Positions 42,342 to 51,603 are shown, counted from the stretch's first letter. The stretch: DNA of 64,000 bases from Amycolatopsis balhimycina FH 1894 (GCF_000384295.1 NZ_KB913037.1:1531975-1595974); one strand, 5' to 3'. A program made the numbers and translations. The notes: generated from the sequence alone by a model not told the origin.

Positions 42342-42812
42342 ATGTCACGGGTACAGCTGGCCTTGCGGGTCGGAGACCTGGCGGGATCGATCGACTTCTA
42401 CTCGAAGCTGTTCGCGACGGAACCGGCGAAGCTCCGGCCCGGCTACGCGAACTTCGCGATCGAGGAGCCCGCGTTGAAGCTGGTGCTCCTGGAGGGCGAG
42501 CCGGGCCAGGAGACGGTGCTGGACCACCTCGGCGTCGAGGTCGAGTCCACCGACCAGGTCGACGCGGCGACCCAGCGTCTCACCGGCGAAGGCCTCGAGA
42601 CGCTCACCGAGGACGACACCACCTGCTGCTACGCGGTGCAGGACAAGGTGTGGGTGCACGGCCCCGGCAAGGAACCGTGGGAGGTCTACACGGTGAAGGG
42701 CGACTCGACGACGTACGGCACCGACAGCGCCGCGCTGCTCACCCCAGCGACGTGCTGCCCACCGGACGCCGAGACCGGCGCGACGGCCAAGCCGGCGGGC
42801 TGCTGCAGCTGA
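42342..42812 (+). CDS. CadI/ArsI-family metal(loid) resistance protein (VOC fold)
   Basis: 156 residues from ATG 42342, 8 bp after AAGGAGG. Vicinal-oxygen-chelate fold: SRVQLALRVGDLAGSIDFYS, PGYANFAIEEPALKLVLLEG, LDHLGVEVES, DDTTCCYAVQDKVWVHGPG and EPWEVYTV. The CC pair, the His of DHLGVE and the Glu of WEVY are residues used by ArsI C-As lyases, but the first metal ligand (His near residue 5) is Gln here, as in the cadmium-induced CadI. The Cys-rich tail (ATCCPP, GCCS) may bind metal. Divergent from arsR-arsC. Confidence 0.87.
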   Translation: MSRVQLALRVGDLAGSIDFYSKLFATEPAKLRPGYANFAIEEPALKLVLLEGEPGQETVLDHLGVEVESTDQVDAATQRLTGEGLETLTEDDTTCCYAVQDKVWVHGPGKEPWEVYTVKGDSTTYGTDSAALLTPATCCPPDAETGATAKPAGCCS

Positions 42813-42816
42813 AGGC

Positions 42817-42855
42817 CCGGAGCCGGTGCGCAATCGAGGGGCGCACCGGCTCCGG
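42817..42855. terminator. Bidirectional terminator between cadI and the cupredoxin gene
   Basis: A 15-bp perfect stem (CCGGAGCCGGTGCGC at 42817-42831 against 42841-42855) with a 9-nt loop, followed on the plus strand by CTTTC. It lies 5 bp after the plus-strand cadI stop and 20 bp from the convergent gene's stop. Confidence 0.8.
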
Positions 42856-42874
42856 CTTTCGCCGACTTCGTGAG

Positions 42875-44698
42875 TCACCGCTTCAACCGCTTCTTGACGT
42901 CGGGGCCGGCACCGGCGGGCGCGCCGCCGATGCCGGACTCGATCGCGGCCGTCACGATGCGGTTGCGGTCGCCCGTGGACAGCACGCCGTTGGCCACGAG
43001 CTCCTGGGTCACCGCCTTCACGTGCTTCACGAACCGGTCGTGCGACACGTACTCCGCGTTCTCGTCGATGACGTCGTTGATCGTGCAGCCGTTGCCGATG
43101 TCGATGTTCTCGACCTGGCTGTCGATCCCGCCGATCACCACCGTCTCCCGGGTGTCCGAGGACGGGCACGCGTCCGGCGGCGGCGCGGCCGCGACCACCG
43201 TGAACGCCCCCGCCACCTCCGCCGAGACGTTACCGGCGACGTCCGTGGCTCGCGAACGCACAGTGTGCGCCCCGAGCGCGGACACGACCACCGGCGCCGA
43301 GTACCGCGTCCACACCGCACTGTCCACTTTGTACTCGATGAAGTCCACACCGGACTCCGCGTCGGCCGCGGTCAGCGTCACGGTCGCCTGGCCCACGTAG
43401 TTCCAGCCGCCGTCCTGCCTGCCGGTGACCTGCACCGACACCGTCGGCGCGGTCGTGTCCCCGCCGGCGACCACGGTGAAGGCCACGCTCCCCACTCCGG
43501 ACGTGTTCCCGGCGACGTCGGAAGCGCGGAACTCCACCGTGTGCGCGCCCACCACGGCCACCGGAACCGGGGCAGTGTAGGCGGTCCAGGCCCCACCGTC
43601 CACGCGGTACTCCACCGAGGCGACCCCGGAACCCGCGTCCGAAGCCGTGACCGTGACGACCGCCTTGCCGACGTAGTTCCCGGAGCCGTCCTGGTTACCC
43701 GCCACGGCAGCCGAGACGACCGGCGCGGTCGTGTCGCTCTTCACCACCGTGAAGTGCGCCATGCCCTCCGGTGAGACGTTCCCCGCGACATCGGTGGCCC
43801 GGTAGTGCAGCATGTGCATCCCCGCCGCGGTCACGGCGACCGGAGCGGTGTAGGCGGTCCAGGCGCCCCCGTCCAGCTGGTACTCCACGGAGGCCACACC
43901 GGATCCGGCGTCCGTCGCGGTGATCCGGGCCGTCGCGACGTCGACGTAGTTGCCCGACGGGTCCTGGGAACCGGTGATCGAAGCGGTCACCGCGGGCGGG
44001 GTCGTGTCCCCCGGCCGCGCGACGACGGTGAAGTGCGCCATCCCTTCCGCGGACGTGTTGCCGGCGACGTCGGTCGCCCGGTGGTGCAGCATGTGCGCGC
44101 CCACGGTGGACACCACCACCGGCCCCGCATAGGTCGTCCACGTGCCGCCGTCGAGCTGGTACTCGACCGAAGCCACCCCTGACCCCGCGTCCGTCGCGGA
44201 AAGCGTCACCGTGGCGGACCCGAGGTAGCTGCCGGACGGATCTTTCTCTCCCGTCACGGAAGCAGTCACGGTCGGCGGAGTCGTGTCGCCTCCGCCGCCG
44301 GACACGACGAACTCGCCCACCATCGCCGTGTGCCCGGGGATGGCGCAGAAGTACCGGTACTTGCCCGGGGTGAGCGTCACGACGGCTTCGTGCCGGCCGT
44401 TCGTGGGGTCGAACGGGTTGGCCAGGACGTTCAGTGAGACATCGTGGTTGTAGCCCGGCGTCGAGGTGTCGAACGTCAGCGTGTGCGACATCCCGGTCGT
44501 GTTGCCGGTGGCTTCGCTGTTCTCGAAGACGATGGTGGTCTCGCCGGGCAGCGCGCCGGTGGGCGCGGAGGCGTATTCGGTGGTGCTGTTGTTCGCGGTC
44601 CAGGTGAGCGTCTGGACCGGCGCCGCCACCGCGGGCGTCGCCAGCCCGAACACGGCCAGGACAGCGGCGAGCAGCGCCGCGATCAGTCGTGGGGACAT
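42875..44698 (-). CDS. Secreted cupredoxin with four Ig-like repeats and a two-Cys C-terminal domain
   Basis: 607 residues. Signal peptide (IAALLAAVLAVFGLATPAVA). Residues ~30-135 form a type-1 copper domain: candidate His in GMSHTLTF and the Cys-His-Met ligands in YFCAIPGHTAMVGEF. Then four ~91-residue repeats starting at about 137, 229, 321 and 412, each opening DTTxPxV and closing with the RATDVAGN motif (OmpL47/bacterial-Ig-like). Residues ~512-592 form a domain also present in the neighbouring 1315-residue protein. ATG 44698 follows AGGAAGG. Probably a cell-wall or extracellular electron carrier; last gene of the minus-strand cluster, after a repeat-rich gap. Confidence 0.85.
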   Translation of the reverse strand: MSPRLIAALLAAVLAVFGLATPAVAAPVQTLTWTANNSTTEYASAPTGALPGETTIVFENSEATGNTTGMSHTLTFDTSTPGYNHDVSLNVLANPFDPTNGRHEAVVTLTPGKYRYFCAIPGHTAMVGEFVVSGGGGDTTPPTVTASVTGEKDPSGSYLGSATVTLSATDAGSGVASVEYQLDGGTWTTYAGPVVVSTVGAHMLHHRATDVAGNTSAEGMAHFTVVARPGDTTPPAVTASITGSQDPSGNYVDVATARITATDAGSGVASVEYQLDGGAWTAYTAPVAVTAAGMHMLHYRATDVAGNVSPEGMAHFTVVKSDTTAPVVSAAVAGNQDGSGNYVGKAVVTVTASDAGSGVASVEYRVDGGAWTAYTAPVPVAVVGAHTVEFRASDVAGNTSGVGSVAFTVVAGGDTTAPTVSVQVTGRQDGGWNYVGQATVTLTAADAESGVDFIEYKVDSAVWTRYSAPVVVSALGAHTVRSRATDVAGNVSAEVAGAFTVVAAAPPPDACPSSDTRETVVIGGIDSQVENIDIGNGCTINDVIDENAEYVSHDRFVKHVKAVTQELVANGVLSTGDRNRIVTAAIESGIGGAPAGAGPDVKKRLKR

Positions 44699-44728
44699 CG
44701 CCGAAGACCTTCCTGGGAGGAGTGGCGT

Positions 44729-44777
44729 CTTGAATGACTCATTCAGGACCTCCGGGGACCTGAATGAGTCATTCAAG
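44729..44777. repeat. Nested palindrome, TGAATGACTCATTCA type
   Basis: Two arms, CTTGAATGACTCATTCAGG (44729-44747) and its exact reverse complement at 44759-44777, flank an 11-nt loop. Each arm itself contains the 15-bp palindrome TGAATGACTCATTCA. Lies between the ThuA-mosaic stop and the cupredoxin start; a possible terminator as well as a member of a repeat family seen at 52760 and 57807. Confidence 0.85.
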
Positions 44778-44791
44778 ACACTCGACGAGTG

Positions 44792-47700
44792 CTACAGCTG
44801 CCGCACCCGGATGTTGCGGAACTCGATCAGGTCGTCGTCGCTGTGGTTCTGCAGCCCGATGAACCCGCTGACGAACTGCCGCAGGTCGGTCGGCGGGTCA
44901 CCCGCGCGCGACGACTGCTGGCCGGGCGTGTTGTCGAACTCGTTGATCACCACGCCGTTGCGGGTCATCGTGTAGTGCTGCCCGACGACCTTGATCTCGT
45001 ACTCGTTCCACGTCCCCTTCGGCCGCGCGCCCGCCTGGTCGATCGGGCGCGGGTCGAAGTTGTAGACCGACCCGGTCTTCTGCGGCTCGCCGGTGTCGCC
45101 GTCGTAGATCTGGATCTCGTGGCCGCAGTAGATCGCGACCCAGGCCTGCGACGTCCGCGCCGATCCGACCGTGCCGCAGCTGCCCGGTGGCCGCTGGTCC
45201 AGGGGTGTCCGCGGGTCCGGGAACCGGACGAACACGCCGCTGTTGGCCCGGTTCGGATCCGGGGCGATGTCCTTGAACTGCACCTTCACCGAGAAGTCGC
45301 CGAACTGCCGCTGCGCGTACCACAGCATGCCCAGCCCGCCGGCCGAGCGGATCGACCCGTCGGGTTGGAGGGTGAACTGCCCCGAAGGGGCCTGCTCCCA
45401 CGCCCGCAGCGACTGCGCCGTGCCGTCGAAGAGCGCGTCATAGCCCGTCGTGCCCGGCTTCCCGATCGGCGACGCTTCGGCGGCCGCGTTCAGTTCCGCC
45501 ACCTCGTCGTCGTTGAGCACCCCGAGGTCGGAGAGCGTGCCGGTGGCCTGCTCGACGTGGTTGACGAACGCCGCGTGCGTGCTCCACGTGCTTTCGTCGT
45601 CGATGAAGTCGTCGACCGTGCAGCCACCGCCGGCGTTGCGGTTGACCACCTTCGTGAGGGTGTCGCCCAAGGTCACCACCGGACTCGGGTCGGCCACCGC
45701 GCAGCCGACGTTCACCGACGTCCGGGTCGTCACCGTCTCGCCGTTCGCGTAGGTGACGGTGAGCTTGGCGGTGAAGAAGCCGGTGCGCGGGTAGGTGTGC
45801 CGCGGGTCGGCCTGCGTGGACACCGAGCCGTCGCCGAACTCCCACCGGTAGGACACGCCACCGGACTTCGACCCGGTGAACGCCGCCGTCAGCGCCTTGT
45901 TCTGCACCATCGTCGACGACGCCGCCGGCGCGGGCGTCGGCGCGCCGCCGGTGTAGCTGATCTTGAGCAGCTTCTGGTTCGCGTCCAGGGAGAAGAACCC
46001 ATTGCCGTAGTCGAGCACGTACAGCGCACCGTCCGGGCCGAACTTGGCGTCCATCCAGCTCTGCACCCGGGTGTCACCCGCGCCGCCCGGGATGATCTGC
46101 CGGAACGTCTCGGCGAACACCGGCGGCTGGTGCGTCGGCACGCCCGCCGGGTCGACGGTCACCGCGACCCGGTTCTGGGAGTTGGCCTCGTCACCGATGA
46201 ACCACTTGTTGTCCCAGTACTCCGGCCACGCGACGCCGCTGTTCGGGTTGACCAGCGAGCGGTGGTACGTCGGCCCGGACATGATCGCCTGGCTGCCACC
46301 CCGCAGGTACGGCTGGGTGTAGGTGGCGTCCGCCGCGTTGTAGGTCGGGATGGACGTCCCCGGCCGCTTCGGGAACACCGGGCCGCCGCCGTCCGGCGCG
46401 TACCAGATCATGTTGTCCTTGATCGGCGGCAGCGTCACCAGGCCGGTGTTGCGCGGCGAGGTGTTCACCGGGTTGTCGCAGTCGTACCAGCCGGTGAGCT
46501 CCGCGGCGTTCGTGCTGCTGCGGTCGCGATAGGGCTGCCGGTTGCCCATGCAGTACGGCCAGCCGTGGTTGCCCGCCTCGGTGATGATCGTCGCCGTCTC
46601 GTACTTCGCCGGCCCGAGCTCGGGACTCGGCGACGACGCGTCCGGGCCGACCCAGCCCGCGGTCATCCAGTTGTGCACCGGGTCGATCTGCAGGCGGGAG
46701 ATGTTGCGGACACCCATCACGTAGATCTCCGGGCGCGTCTTGTCCGCGGGCCCGTTCGGGAACAGGTTCCCCGGCGGGATCGTGTACGTGCCGTTCGCCT
46801 CCGGGTGGATGCGCAGGATCTTGCCGTCCAGGTCGTTGGTGCTGCCCGCCGTGCGACGCGCGTCCTGGAACGAAACGCCCTTGTAGTCGAGCGTCCAGTT
46901 GTTGCCCGAGTAGCCGTTCGAGCCGCCCGAGGAGTTGTTGTCCCCGGACCCGACGTAGAGGTTGCCGTCCTTGTCGAACGCCATGCCGCCGCCGGCGTGG
47001 CAGCAGCTGTGGATCTGCACGTCCCAGGACAGCAGGTCCTTGCGGGTGGCCTGGTCGAGCGACTGCGCGGTCGCGTTGTAGGTGAACCGCGAGACCGTGC
47101 GCTTGCCGATCCGCTTGTCGCGGTCGATCGACTCGTGCGGCATCCAGTAGGCGTACATCCAGCCGTTCTCGGCGAACTTCGGGTCCAGCGTCAGCCCGAG
47201 CAGGCCCTCTTCGTTCTTGACGAGCTCGTCGCCGCTGCCACGGTTGCCCATCACCGGCAGGGTCGTGAGCAGCTTCGGCTTCTTGGTGGCCGGGTCCCAC
47301 AGGTGGATCGTGCCGCAGCCGAGGCCGACGTTCGGGTCGTCCCAGCTGACGATCGGCCCGGTCGGGCAGGCCGCCTTGCCGATGTAGAACACCTTGCCGT
47401 CCGGCGCGATCGTCAGCCCGTGCGGCTCGCCGATCTGGTCGAGCTGCCCGGCCGCGTTCTTGCCGGTCAGCCGCTCGACCTTGTAGTTCGCGGCGATCCC
47501 GGCCTGGCAGTCGCCACGCACCATCCCGGTCGTCCAGCGCAGCGCGCCGAGCAGGTGGTCGCGGAACTGCCCTTCGCCGTAGGACGCCTCGGTGCGGCCC
47601 ATGCCGGTGTAGAAGGAGCGGCCGCCGTCGTAGTCACGGCACCACGAGATCGGGTGGAACGCGCCGTTCGCACCCACGCCGGGCTGGTAGCCCTTCTCCT

Positions 47701-48739
47701 CGACCTGCGCCACGGTGTGGACGGTGCCGACCGGGTTGCTTTCCCAGTTGAGCCAGCGGTCGGTCCGTGTCCAGTTCTGCGGCAGCCCGGCGGTGGCCGG
47801 GTGATGCGCGTCGAGGACGTCGACGACAGCCTGCTGCGGCGCCGGCTCGGGCGGCGGCGGGGTCGTCGAGGTGTCCTTGAACAGCTTGAGGTCCGCGAGC
47901 TGGATGATCGGCTCACCGGCGTTCGCGGTGATGTTCAGCCGGTAGTTCGGGTAGACCGTCGTGTTGGCGAAGGTGAACGTCCGGGTCTGGAACGGATCGG
48001 TGAACGTCTCGTTCGTGCGCGTGTCCAAGTCGGTCCAGGTGGTGCCGTCCGCGGAACCCTGCAGGGTCCAGTTCTTCGGGTTCCGGCCCGGGAAGTCGTT
48101 CGCCGACACCAGCGCATAGCTGCTGACGGCCACCGGCGCGGCCATCTTGTAGGCGGCCCAGCCGGTCGTCGCGAACGTCAGCCACTTGGTGTTCTCGTTG
48201 TTGTCGGCCAGCTTCTCCTTGGTTTCGTTGGGTGGGTTCTCCCCGCTCGCGGTCACCGCCGCCACCGCCTCGGGCGTCGGGCGGGCACCGACCGGGCGGG
48301 CACCGATCAAGCCGGTGAACCACTGGGACGAGTCCTGCGCGCGGGCCGCGTCGGAGATGCCCAGGAAACCGCCGCCCGCCTTCATGTAGGCCTGCAGCGC
48401 GGCTTCCTGCTCACGGCCGAGCGTCACCCCTTGCGCGGACAGGAACACCACACCGCGGTAGCGAGCCAGGTTGGCCGTGCTGAACACGGCGGGATCCTGC
48501 GAGGCGGTGACCGTGATGCCGTTGTCCGCGCCCAGCCGCGCGATCGCGTCCGCCGCGCGGACCACCGGGTCCTTCTGGCCGGCCGCCGCGCCGTGGAAGA
48601 CCAGCACGTTCACCGGCACGTTCACCGCGGCGGGCGCGGCCTGGGCCACGGGCATCGCCATCAGCGGAGCCCCGGCCGCCAGAACCGAGCCGATGGCGAG
48701 CACGAGTGCGCCGCGCTTTCCGAACCAACGTCTTTTCAT
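44792..48739 (-). CDS. Secreted ThuA / discoidin / PQQ-dehydrogenase-like / PKD / DUF1080 mosaic
   Basis: 1315 residues with a signal peptide. Order: ThuA first half (~35-160, VNVLVFHGAAAG, KAGGGFLGISDAARAQDSS); an F5/8-type C (discoidin) domain inserted at ~165-286 (KWLTFATTGWAAYKMAAPVA, WTLQGSADGTTWTDL); ThuA second half (~287-405, VVDVLDAHHPATAGLPQNWT, HPISWCRDYDGGRSFYTGMG); soluble glucose dehydrogenase-like propeller (~415-928, PHGLTIAPDGKVFYIG, EEGLLGLTLDPKF, HSCCHAGGGMAFDKDGNLYV, EAGNHGWPYC); PKD (~940-1008); two-Cys domain (~1010-1091); DUF1080 (~1103-1315, WNEYEIKVVGQHYTMTRNGV). DUF1080 includes 3-keto-glycoside hydrolases. Starts 10 bp after the laccase stop. Confidence 0.88.
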   Translation of the reverse strand: MKRRWFGKRGALVLAIGSVLAAGAPLMAMPVAQAAPAAVNVPVNVLVFHGAAAGQKDPVVRAADAIARLGADNGITVTASQDPAVFSTANLARYRGVVFLSAQGVTLGREQEAALQAYMKAGGGFLGISDAARAQDSSQWFTGLIGARPVGARPTPEAVAAVTASGENPPNETKEKLADNNENTKWLTFATTGWAAYKMAAPVAVSSYALVSANDFPGRNPKNWTLQGSADGTTWTDLDTRTNETFTDPFQTRTFTFANTTVYPNYRLNITANAGEPIIQLADLKLFKDTSTTPPPPEPAPQQAVVDVLDAHHPATAGLPQNWTRTDRWLNWESNPVGTVHTVAQVEEKGYQPGVGANGAFHPISWCRDYDGGRSFYTGMGRTEASYGEGQFRDHLLGALRWTTGMVRGDCQAGIAANYKVERLTGKNAAGQLDQIGEPHGLTIAPDGKVFYIGKAACPTGPIVSWDDPNVGLGCGTIHLWDPATKKPKLLTTLPVMGNRGSGDELVKNEEGLLGLTLDPKFAENGWMYAYWMPHESIDRDKRIGKRTVSRFTYNATAQSLDQATRKDLLSWDVQIHSCCHAGGGMAFDKDGNLYVGSGDNNSSGGSNGYSGNNWTLDYKGVSFQDARRTAGSTNDLDGKILRIHPEANGTYTIPPGNLFPNGPADKTRPEIYVMGVRNISRLQIDPVHNWMTAGWVGPDASSPSPELGPAKYETATIITEAGNHGWPYCMGNRQPYRDRSSTNAAELTGWYDCDNPVNTSPRNTGLVTLPPIKDNMIWYAPDGGGPVFPKRPGTSIPTYNAADATYTQPYLRGGSQAIMSGPTYHRSLVNPNSGVAWPEYWDNKWFIGDEANSQNRVAVTVDPAGVPTHQPPVFAETFRQIIPGGAGDTRVQSWMDAKFGPDGALYVLDYGNGFFSLDANQKLLKISYTGGAPTPAPAASSTMVQNKALTAAFTGSKSGGVSYRWEFGDGSVSTQADPRHTYPRTGFFTAKLTVTYANGETVTTRTSVNVGCAVADPSPVVTLGDTLTKVVNRNAGGGCTVDDFIDDESTWSTHAAFVNHVEQATGTLSDLGVLNDDEVAELNAAAEASPIGKPGTTGYDALFDGTAQSLRAWEQAPSGQFTLQPDGSIRSAGGLGMLWYAQRQFGDFSVKVQFKDIAPDPNRANSGVFVRFPDPRTPLDQRPPGSCGTVGSARTSQAWVAIYCGHEIQIYDGDTGEPQKTGSVYNFDPRPIDQAGARPKGTWNEYEIKVVGQHYTMTRNGVVINEFDNTPGQQSSRAGDPPTDLRQFVSGFIGLQNHSDDDLIEFRNIRVRQL

Positions 48740-48749
48740 GGCTCCCCTC

Positions 48750-49727
48750 CTAGGCGTGCGTGTGGGCGTCGGGATTCATGTCGTGCCCGGAATGGCCGTG
48801 CTGCTTGAACCGGTCGATCGCGTCCTGGGCGCCGTCGGGCATGCCGCCGTCGGCGTTGCGGACCAGGAACAGGCCCACCATCCCGCCGTCGGAATGGGTC
48901 TGGACGTGGCAGTGGTACATCCACGCCCCTGGCCCGGCGCCCTCGCCGGCGATCACCTGGAAGCCGAACGAACTGCCGGGGTCGAGGTTCTTGTTGTCGA
49001 CGATGGCAGCGTTGTCAGCGGCGCTGCCGAGCATCCCGGTGCGGGTGTCGGCCCAGCGGTGCCCGTGCAGGTGGAACGTGTGCGGCAGGCTGCCGTACCC
49101 GATGCAGACCCACTCGACGCGCTCGCCGAGGCGCGCCTCGAACATCGGCGTGTCCGGCGCCATCTCGTGGTTGATCATCATTTCGTTGAAGACGACGGTG
49201 TACTGCTTGCTGGGCAGCAGGTCGCCGCGCCGGCGCACGATCAGCCCGCCGTAGAGCCCGCGCGCGAGACCGGCGGTGCCGTGGTCGGTGCCCATCGCGT
49301 GGTCGTGGTAGTGCCAGTAGCCGGCGCTGCCCGGCATCCAGAACCCGCCACTGGCCTCGTAACGGGCCCGGGTGCGCCAGGTGTAGGTCCGGGTCTCGCG
49401 CGGGCCGTTGAAGGACGCGTTGAGCGGCGCGCCGTCCGACGCGGTGTCGTAGGTGACGCCGTGCGGGTGGATCGACAGCCGCTGGTCGGTCGTGTTGACC
49501 AGTTCGATCTCGAGGGTGTCGCCCTCGTAGATCTCCAGCAGCGGCCCGGGAATCGTGGCCTTGCCCGGCTCGAGGCCGTAGCCGTAGAGGCCACCGGGCA
49601 GGGCTTCGGCGTAGATGGTGATCCGGCGCGTCAGACCCGCGGCCGACGCCGTCGAGGCGCTCGCGACGGCCGGGACGAGCACGCTCGCGGCGGTTCCGGC
49701 CAGCATCGACCGACGTGACACTCGCAT
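48750..49727 (-). CDS. Two-domain multicopper oxidase (small laccase type)
   Basis: 325 residues with a twin-arginine-style leader (RVSRRSMLAGTAASVLVPAV). All four copper-ligand motifs are present: SIHPHGV, GYWHYHDH, LPHTFHLHGH and MYHCHVQTHSDGGMVG (type-1 Cys-His). Two cupredoxin domains, the size of trimeric actinobacterial SLAC enzymes. The His-rich tail (KQHGHSGHDMNPDAHTHA) may bind copper. Exported; oxidises phenols or takes electrons from protein donors using O2. Co-transcribed with the isomerase gene upstream (19-bp gap) and the ThuA mosaic downstream (10-bp gap), so the sugar-oxidising mosaic may be its partner. Confidence 0.93.
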   Translation of the reverse strand: MRVSRRSMLAGTAASVLVPAVASASTASAAGLTRRITIYAEALPGGLYGYGLEPGKATIPGPLLEIYEGDTLEIELVNTTDQRLSIHPHGVTYDTASDGAPLNASFNGPRETRTYTWRTRARYEASGGFWMPGSAGYWHYHDHAMGTDHGTAGLARGLYGGLIVRRRGDLLPSKQYTVVFNEMMINHEMAPDTPMFEARLGERVEWVCIGYGSLPHTFHLHGHRWADTRTGMLGSAADNAAIVDNKNLDPGSSFGFQVIAGEGAGPGAWMYHCHVQTHSDGGMVGLFLVRNADGGMPDGAQDAIDRFKQHGHSGHDMNPDAHTHA

Positions 49728-49746
49728 GTGGATTCCCCCGGGGCTC

Positions 49747-50589
49747 TCAGAAACGCACGGTGCGGAGGTATTCGAACCCGACCTTGGCGGTGTTCAGCGG
49801 GTCGGTGGGCTGGTCGTGCTCGACGATGTACTCGCCGATGTTGTGGCAGGAAGCGGCGAAGATGCGCGGGAAGTTGATGACGCCGGTACCGGGGTCGGTC
49901 ATCTGCCCGTCCGCGGTCATGTCCTTGACGTGGTACTGCGTCACGCGCGGGAAGTTCCGCCGGAACAGCTCGACCGGGTCCGCGCCGCCGGTCACCGCCC
50001 AGAACAGGTCGATCTCCAGATGCACGAGCCGCTTGTCCGTCTTCGCGGTGAGGACGTCGTAGGGCAGCACGCCGCCGATCGGGGCGAACTCGTGGGCGTG
50101 GTTGTGGTAGCCGAGCGGGATCCCGGCTTTCCGGAAGGCGGCCGCGGCGGTGTTGACCCGCCCGGCGAAGGCCTCCCACTCGGCGATGGTGTCGAACTTC
50201 GCGTACGGCACGTTGGCCAGGCTGTTCCCGAGGATCTTCGCGTCGGCGATGATCTGGTTCAGGTCGCCGTCGATGCCGACGTGCGTCGAGGACGCCTGCA
50301 GGTGGCAGCGGTCGAGGATGGCGCGGAACTCGGTCGCGCTGCGGCCGTACGTCCCGGCCAGCTCGACCTTCCGGTAGCCGATGTCGGCCAGCGCGGAGAG
50401 CGTGCCTTCGGGGTCGTTCTGCAGCAGCGAACGCAGGGAGTACAGCTGGATGCTGATCCGGTCGAGCGGGATCCGGCGCCGGGCCGTGGCGGCGTCCGCG
50501 ACGCTGGGGAGGGCAACTGTGGCGAGCGCCGCCGTGGCGACGCCCAGGAGTGTCCGCCGGGAAAGAGATTGAGCTTCGTCACCGCACAT
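49747..50589 (-). CDS. Exported sugar isomerase/epimerase-like protein
   Basis: 280 residues with a twin-arginine leader (SLSRRTLLGVATAALATVAL). AP-endonuclease-2/xylose-isomerase TIM barrel: ISIQLYSLRSLLQNDPEGTL, IGYRKVELAGTYG, LGYHNHAHEFAPI, LVHLEIDLFWAVTGGADPVE, YHVKDMTADGQMTDPGTGVI. The H-N-H-E, E-D and H-K-D residues are the metal-binding set. Unusually for the fold, it is exported. Members of this group act on sugars or 3-keto sugars. Lies 9 bp after the next isomerase gene. Confidence 0.88.
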   Translation of the reverse strand: MCGDEAQSLSRRTLLGVATAALATVALPSVADAATARRRIPLDRISIQLYSLRSLLQNDPEGTLSALADIGYRKVELAGTYGRSATEFRAILDRCHLQASSTHVGIDGDLNQIIADAKILGNSLANVPYAKFDTIAEWEAFAGRVNTAAAAFRKAGIPLGYHNHAHEFAPIGGVLPYDVLTAKTDKRLVHLEIDLFWAVTGGADPVELFRRNFPRVTQYHVKDMTADGQMTDPGTGVINFPRIFAASCHNIGEYIVEHDQPTDPLNTAKVGFEYLRTVRF

Positions 50590-50598
50590 GGAACGTCC

Positions 50599-51603
50599 TC
50601 ATCTCTGGTTGCTGAAAGCCGCGTCGAAAGCCGCCGACGGCTGGTCGAACAGGTGCTCGCGCAGGTACTTCACCGCCTCCGCCGCGCCTCGGAGCCGGTC
50701 CATCCCGGCGTCTTCCCACTCCACCGAGATCGGGCCGGAGTAGCCGATCGAGTTCAGCGCCCGGAAGCAGTCCTCCCACGGGACGTCGCCGTGGCCGACG
50801 GACACGAAGTCCCAGCCGCGCCGCGGATCCGCCCAGGCCAGGTGCGAGGCGAGCCTGCCGTTGCGGCCGTCGAAGCGCTTGCGGGTGTCCTTGCAGTCGA
50901 CGTGGTAGATCCGGTCGGCGAAGTCGAGGATGAACCCGACCGGGTCGAGGTCCTGCCACACGAAGTGCGACGGGTCCCAGTTCAGCCCGAAGGCCGGCCG
51001 GTGCTCGACGGCTTCCAGCGCGCGCTTGGTCGTCCAGTAGTCGTACGCGATCTCCGACGGGTGGACCTCGTGCGCGAACCGGACGCCGACCTCGTCGAAG
51101 ACGTCCAGGATCGGGTGCCACCGGCGGCCGAAGTCCGCGTAACCGTCATCGATGTCATCGCGCGTGACCGGCGGAAACATCGCCACGTACTTCCAGATCT
51201 TCGACCCGGTGAACCCGATCACCGTGTCCACGCCGAGCTTGGCCGCCGCCCGCGCGGTGTCCGCCATCTCGGCCGCCGCCCGCTGCCGGACGCCTTCGGA
51301 TTCGCCGTCGCCCCAGATGCGGGACGGCAGGATCGCCTGGTGCCGGTGGTCGATCGGGTCGTCGCAGATCGCCTGCCCGACGAGGTGGTTGGAGATCGCC
51401 CACACCTTGAGGCCGTGGTCGGCGAGCAGCCGCAGCCGCCCCGGCACGTAGTCCTCTTCGGACAGTGCCCGGTCGACCTCGAAATGGTCGCCCGAGCAGG
51501 CGATCTCCAGGCCGTCGTAGCCCCACTCCGCGGCGAGCTTGCAGACCTCGGTGAACGGCAGGTCGGCCCACTGGCCGGTGAACAACGTGACGGGACGGCT
51601 CAT
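50599..51603 (-). CDS. Cytoplasmic sugar isomerase/epimerase-like protein (IolE-type barrel)
   Basis: 334 residues from ATG 51603. TIM barrel with [94 protein letters not shown] and [16 protein letters not shown]; the Glu-Asp-His-Glu metal set is complete. No signal peptide. ATGA overlap with the Gfo/Idh/MocA gene upstream points to consecutive steps on one substrate; such pairs are known in 3-keto-glycoside and inositol-type catabolism. Confidence 0.9.
   Translation of the reverse strand: MSRPVTLFTGQWADLPFTEVCKLAAEWGYDGLEIACSGDHFEVDRALSEEDYVPGRLRLLADHGLKVWAISNHLVGQAICDDPIDHRHQAILPSRIWGDGESEGVRQRAAAEMADTARAAAKLGVDTVIGFTGSKIWKYVAMFPPVTRDDIDDGYADFGRRWHPILDVFDEVGVRFAHEVHPSEIAYDYWTTKRALEAVEHRPAFGLNWDPSHFVWQDLDPVGFILDFADRIYHVDCKDTRKRFDGRNGRLASHLAWADPRRGWDFVSVGHGDVPWEDCFRALNSIGYSGPISVEWEDAGMDRLRGAAEAVKYLREHLFDQPSAAFDAAFSNQR

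Noticed and set aside
43190..44290. The four ~275-bp tandem units as a satellite or assembly duplication
   Set aside because: The units have diverged considerably at protein level while keeping the Ig-like pattern, so they are old domain repeats in a real gene.
44789..48808. A 1339-codon plus-strand open frame antisense to the ThuA mosaic
   Set aside because: Arg/Val/Leu/Ala-rich, no domain, and third-position bias belongs to the minus strand. It is a shadow of high-GC coding on the other strand.
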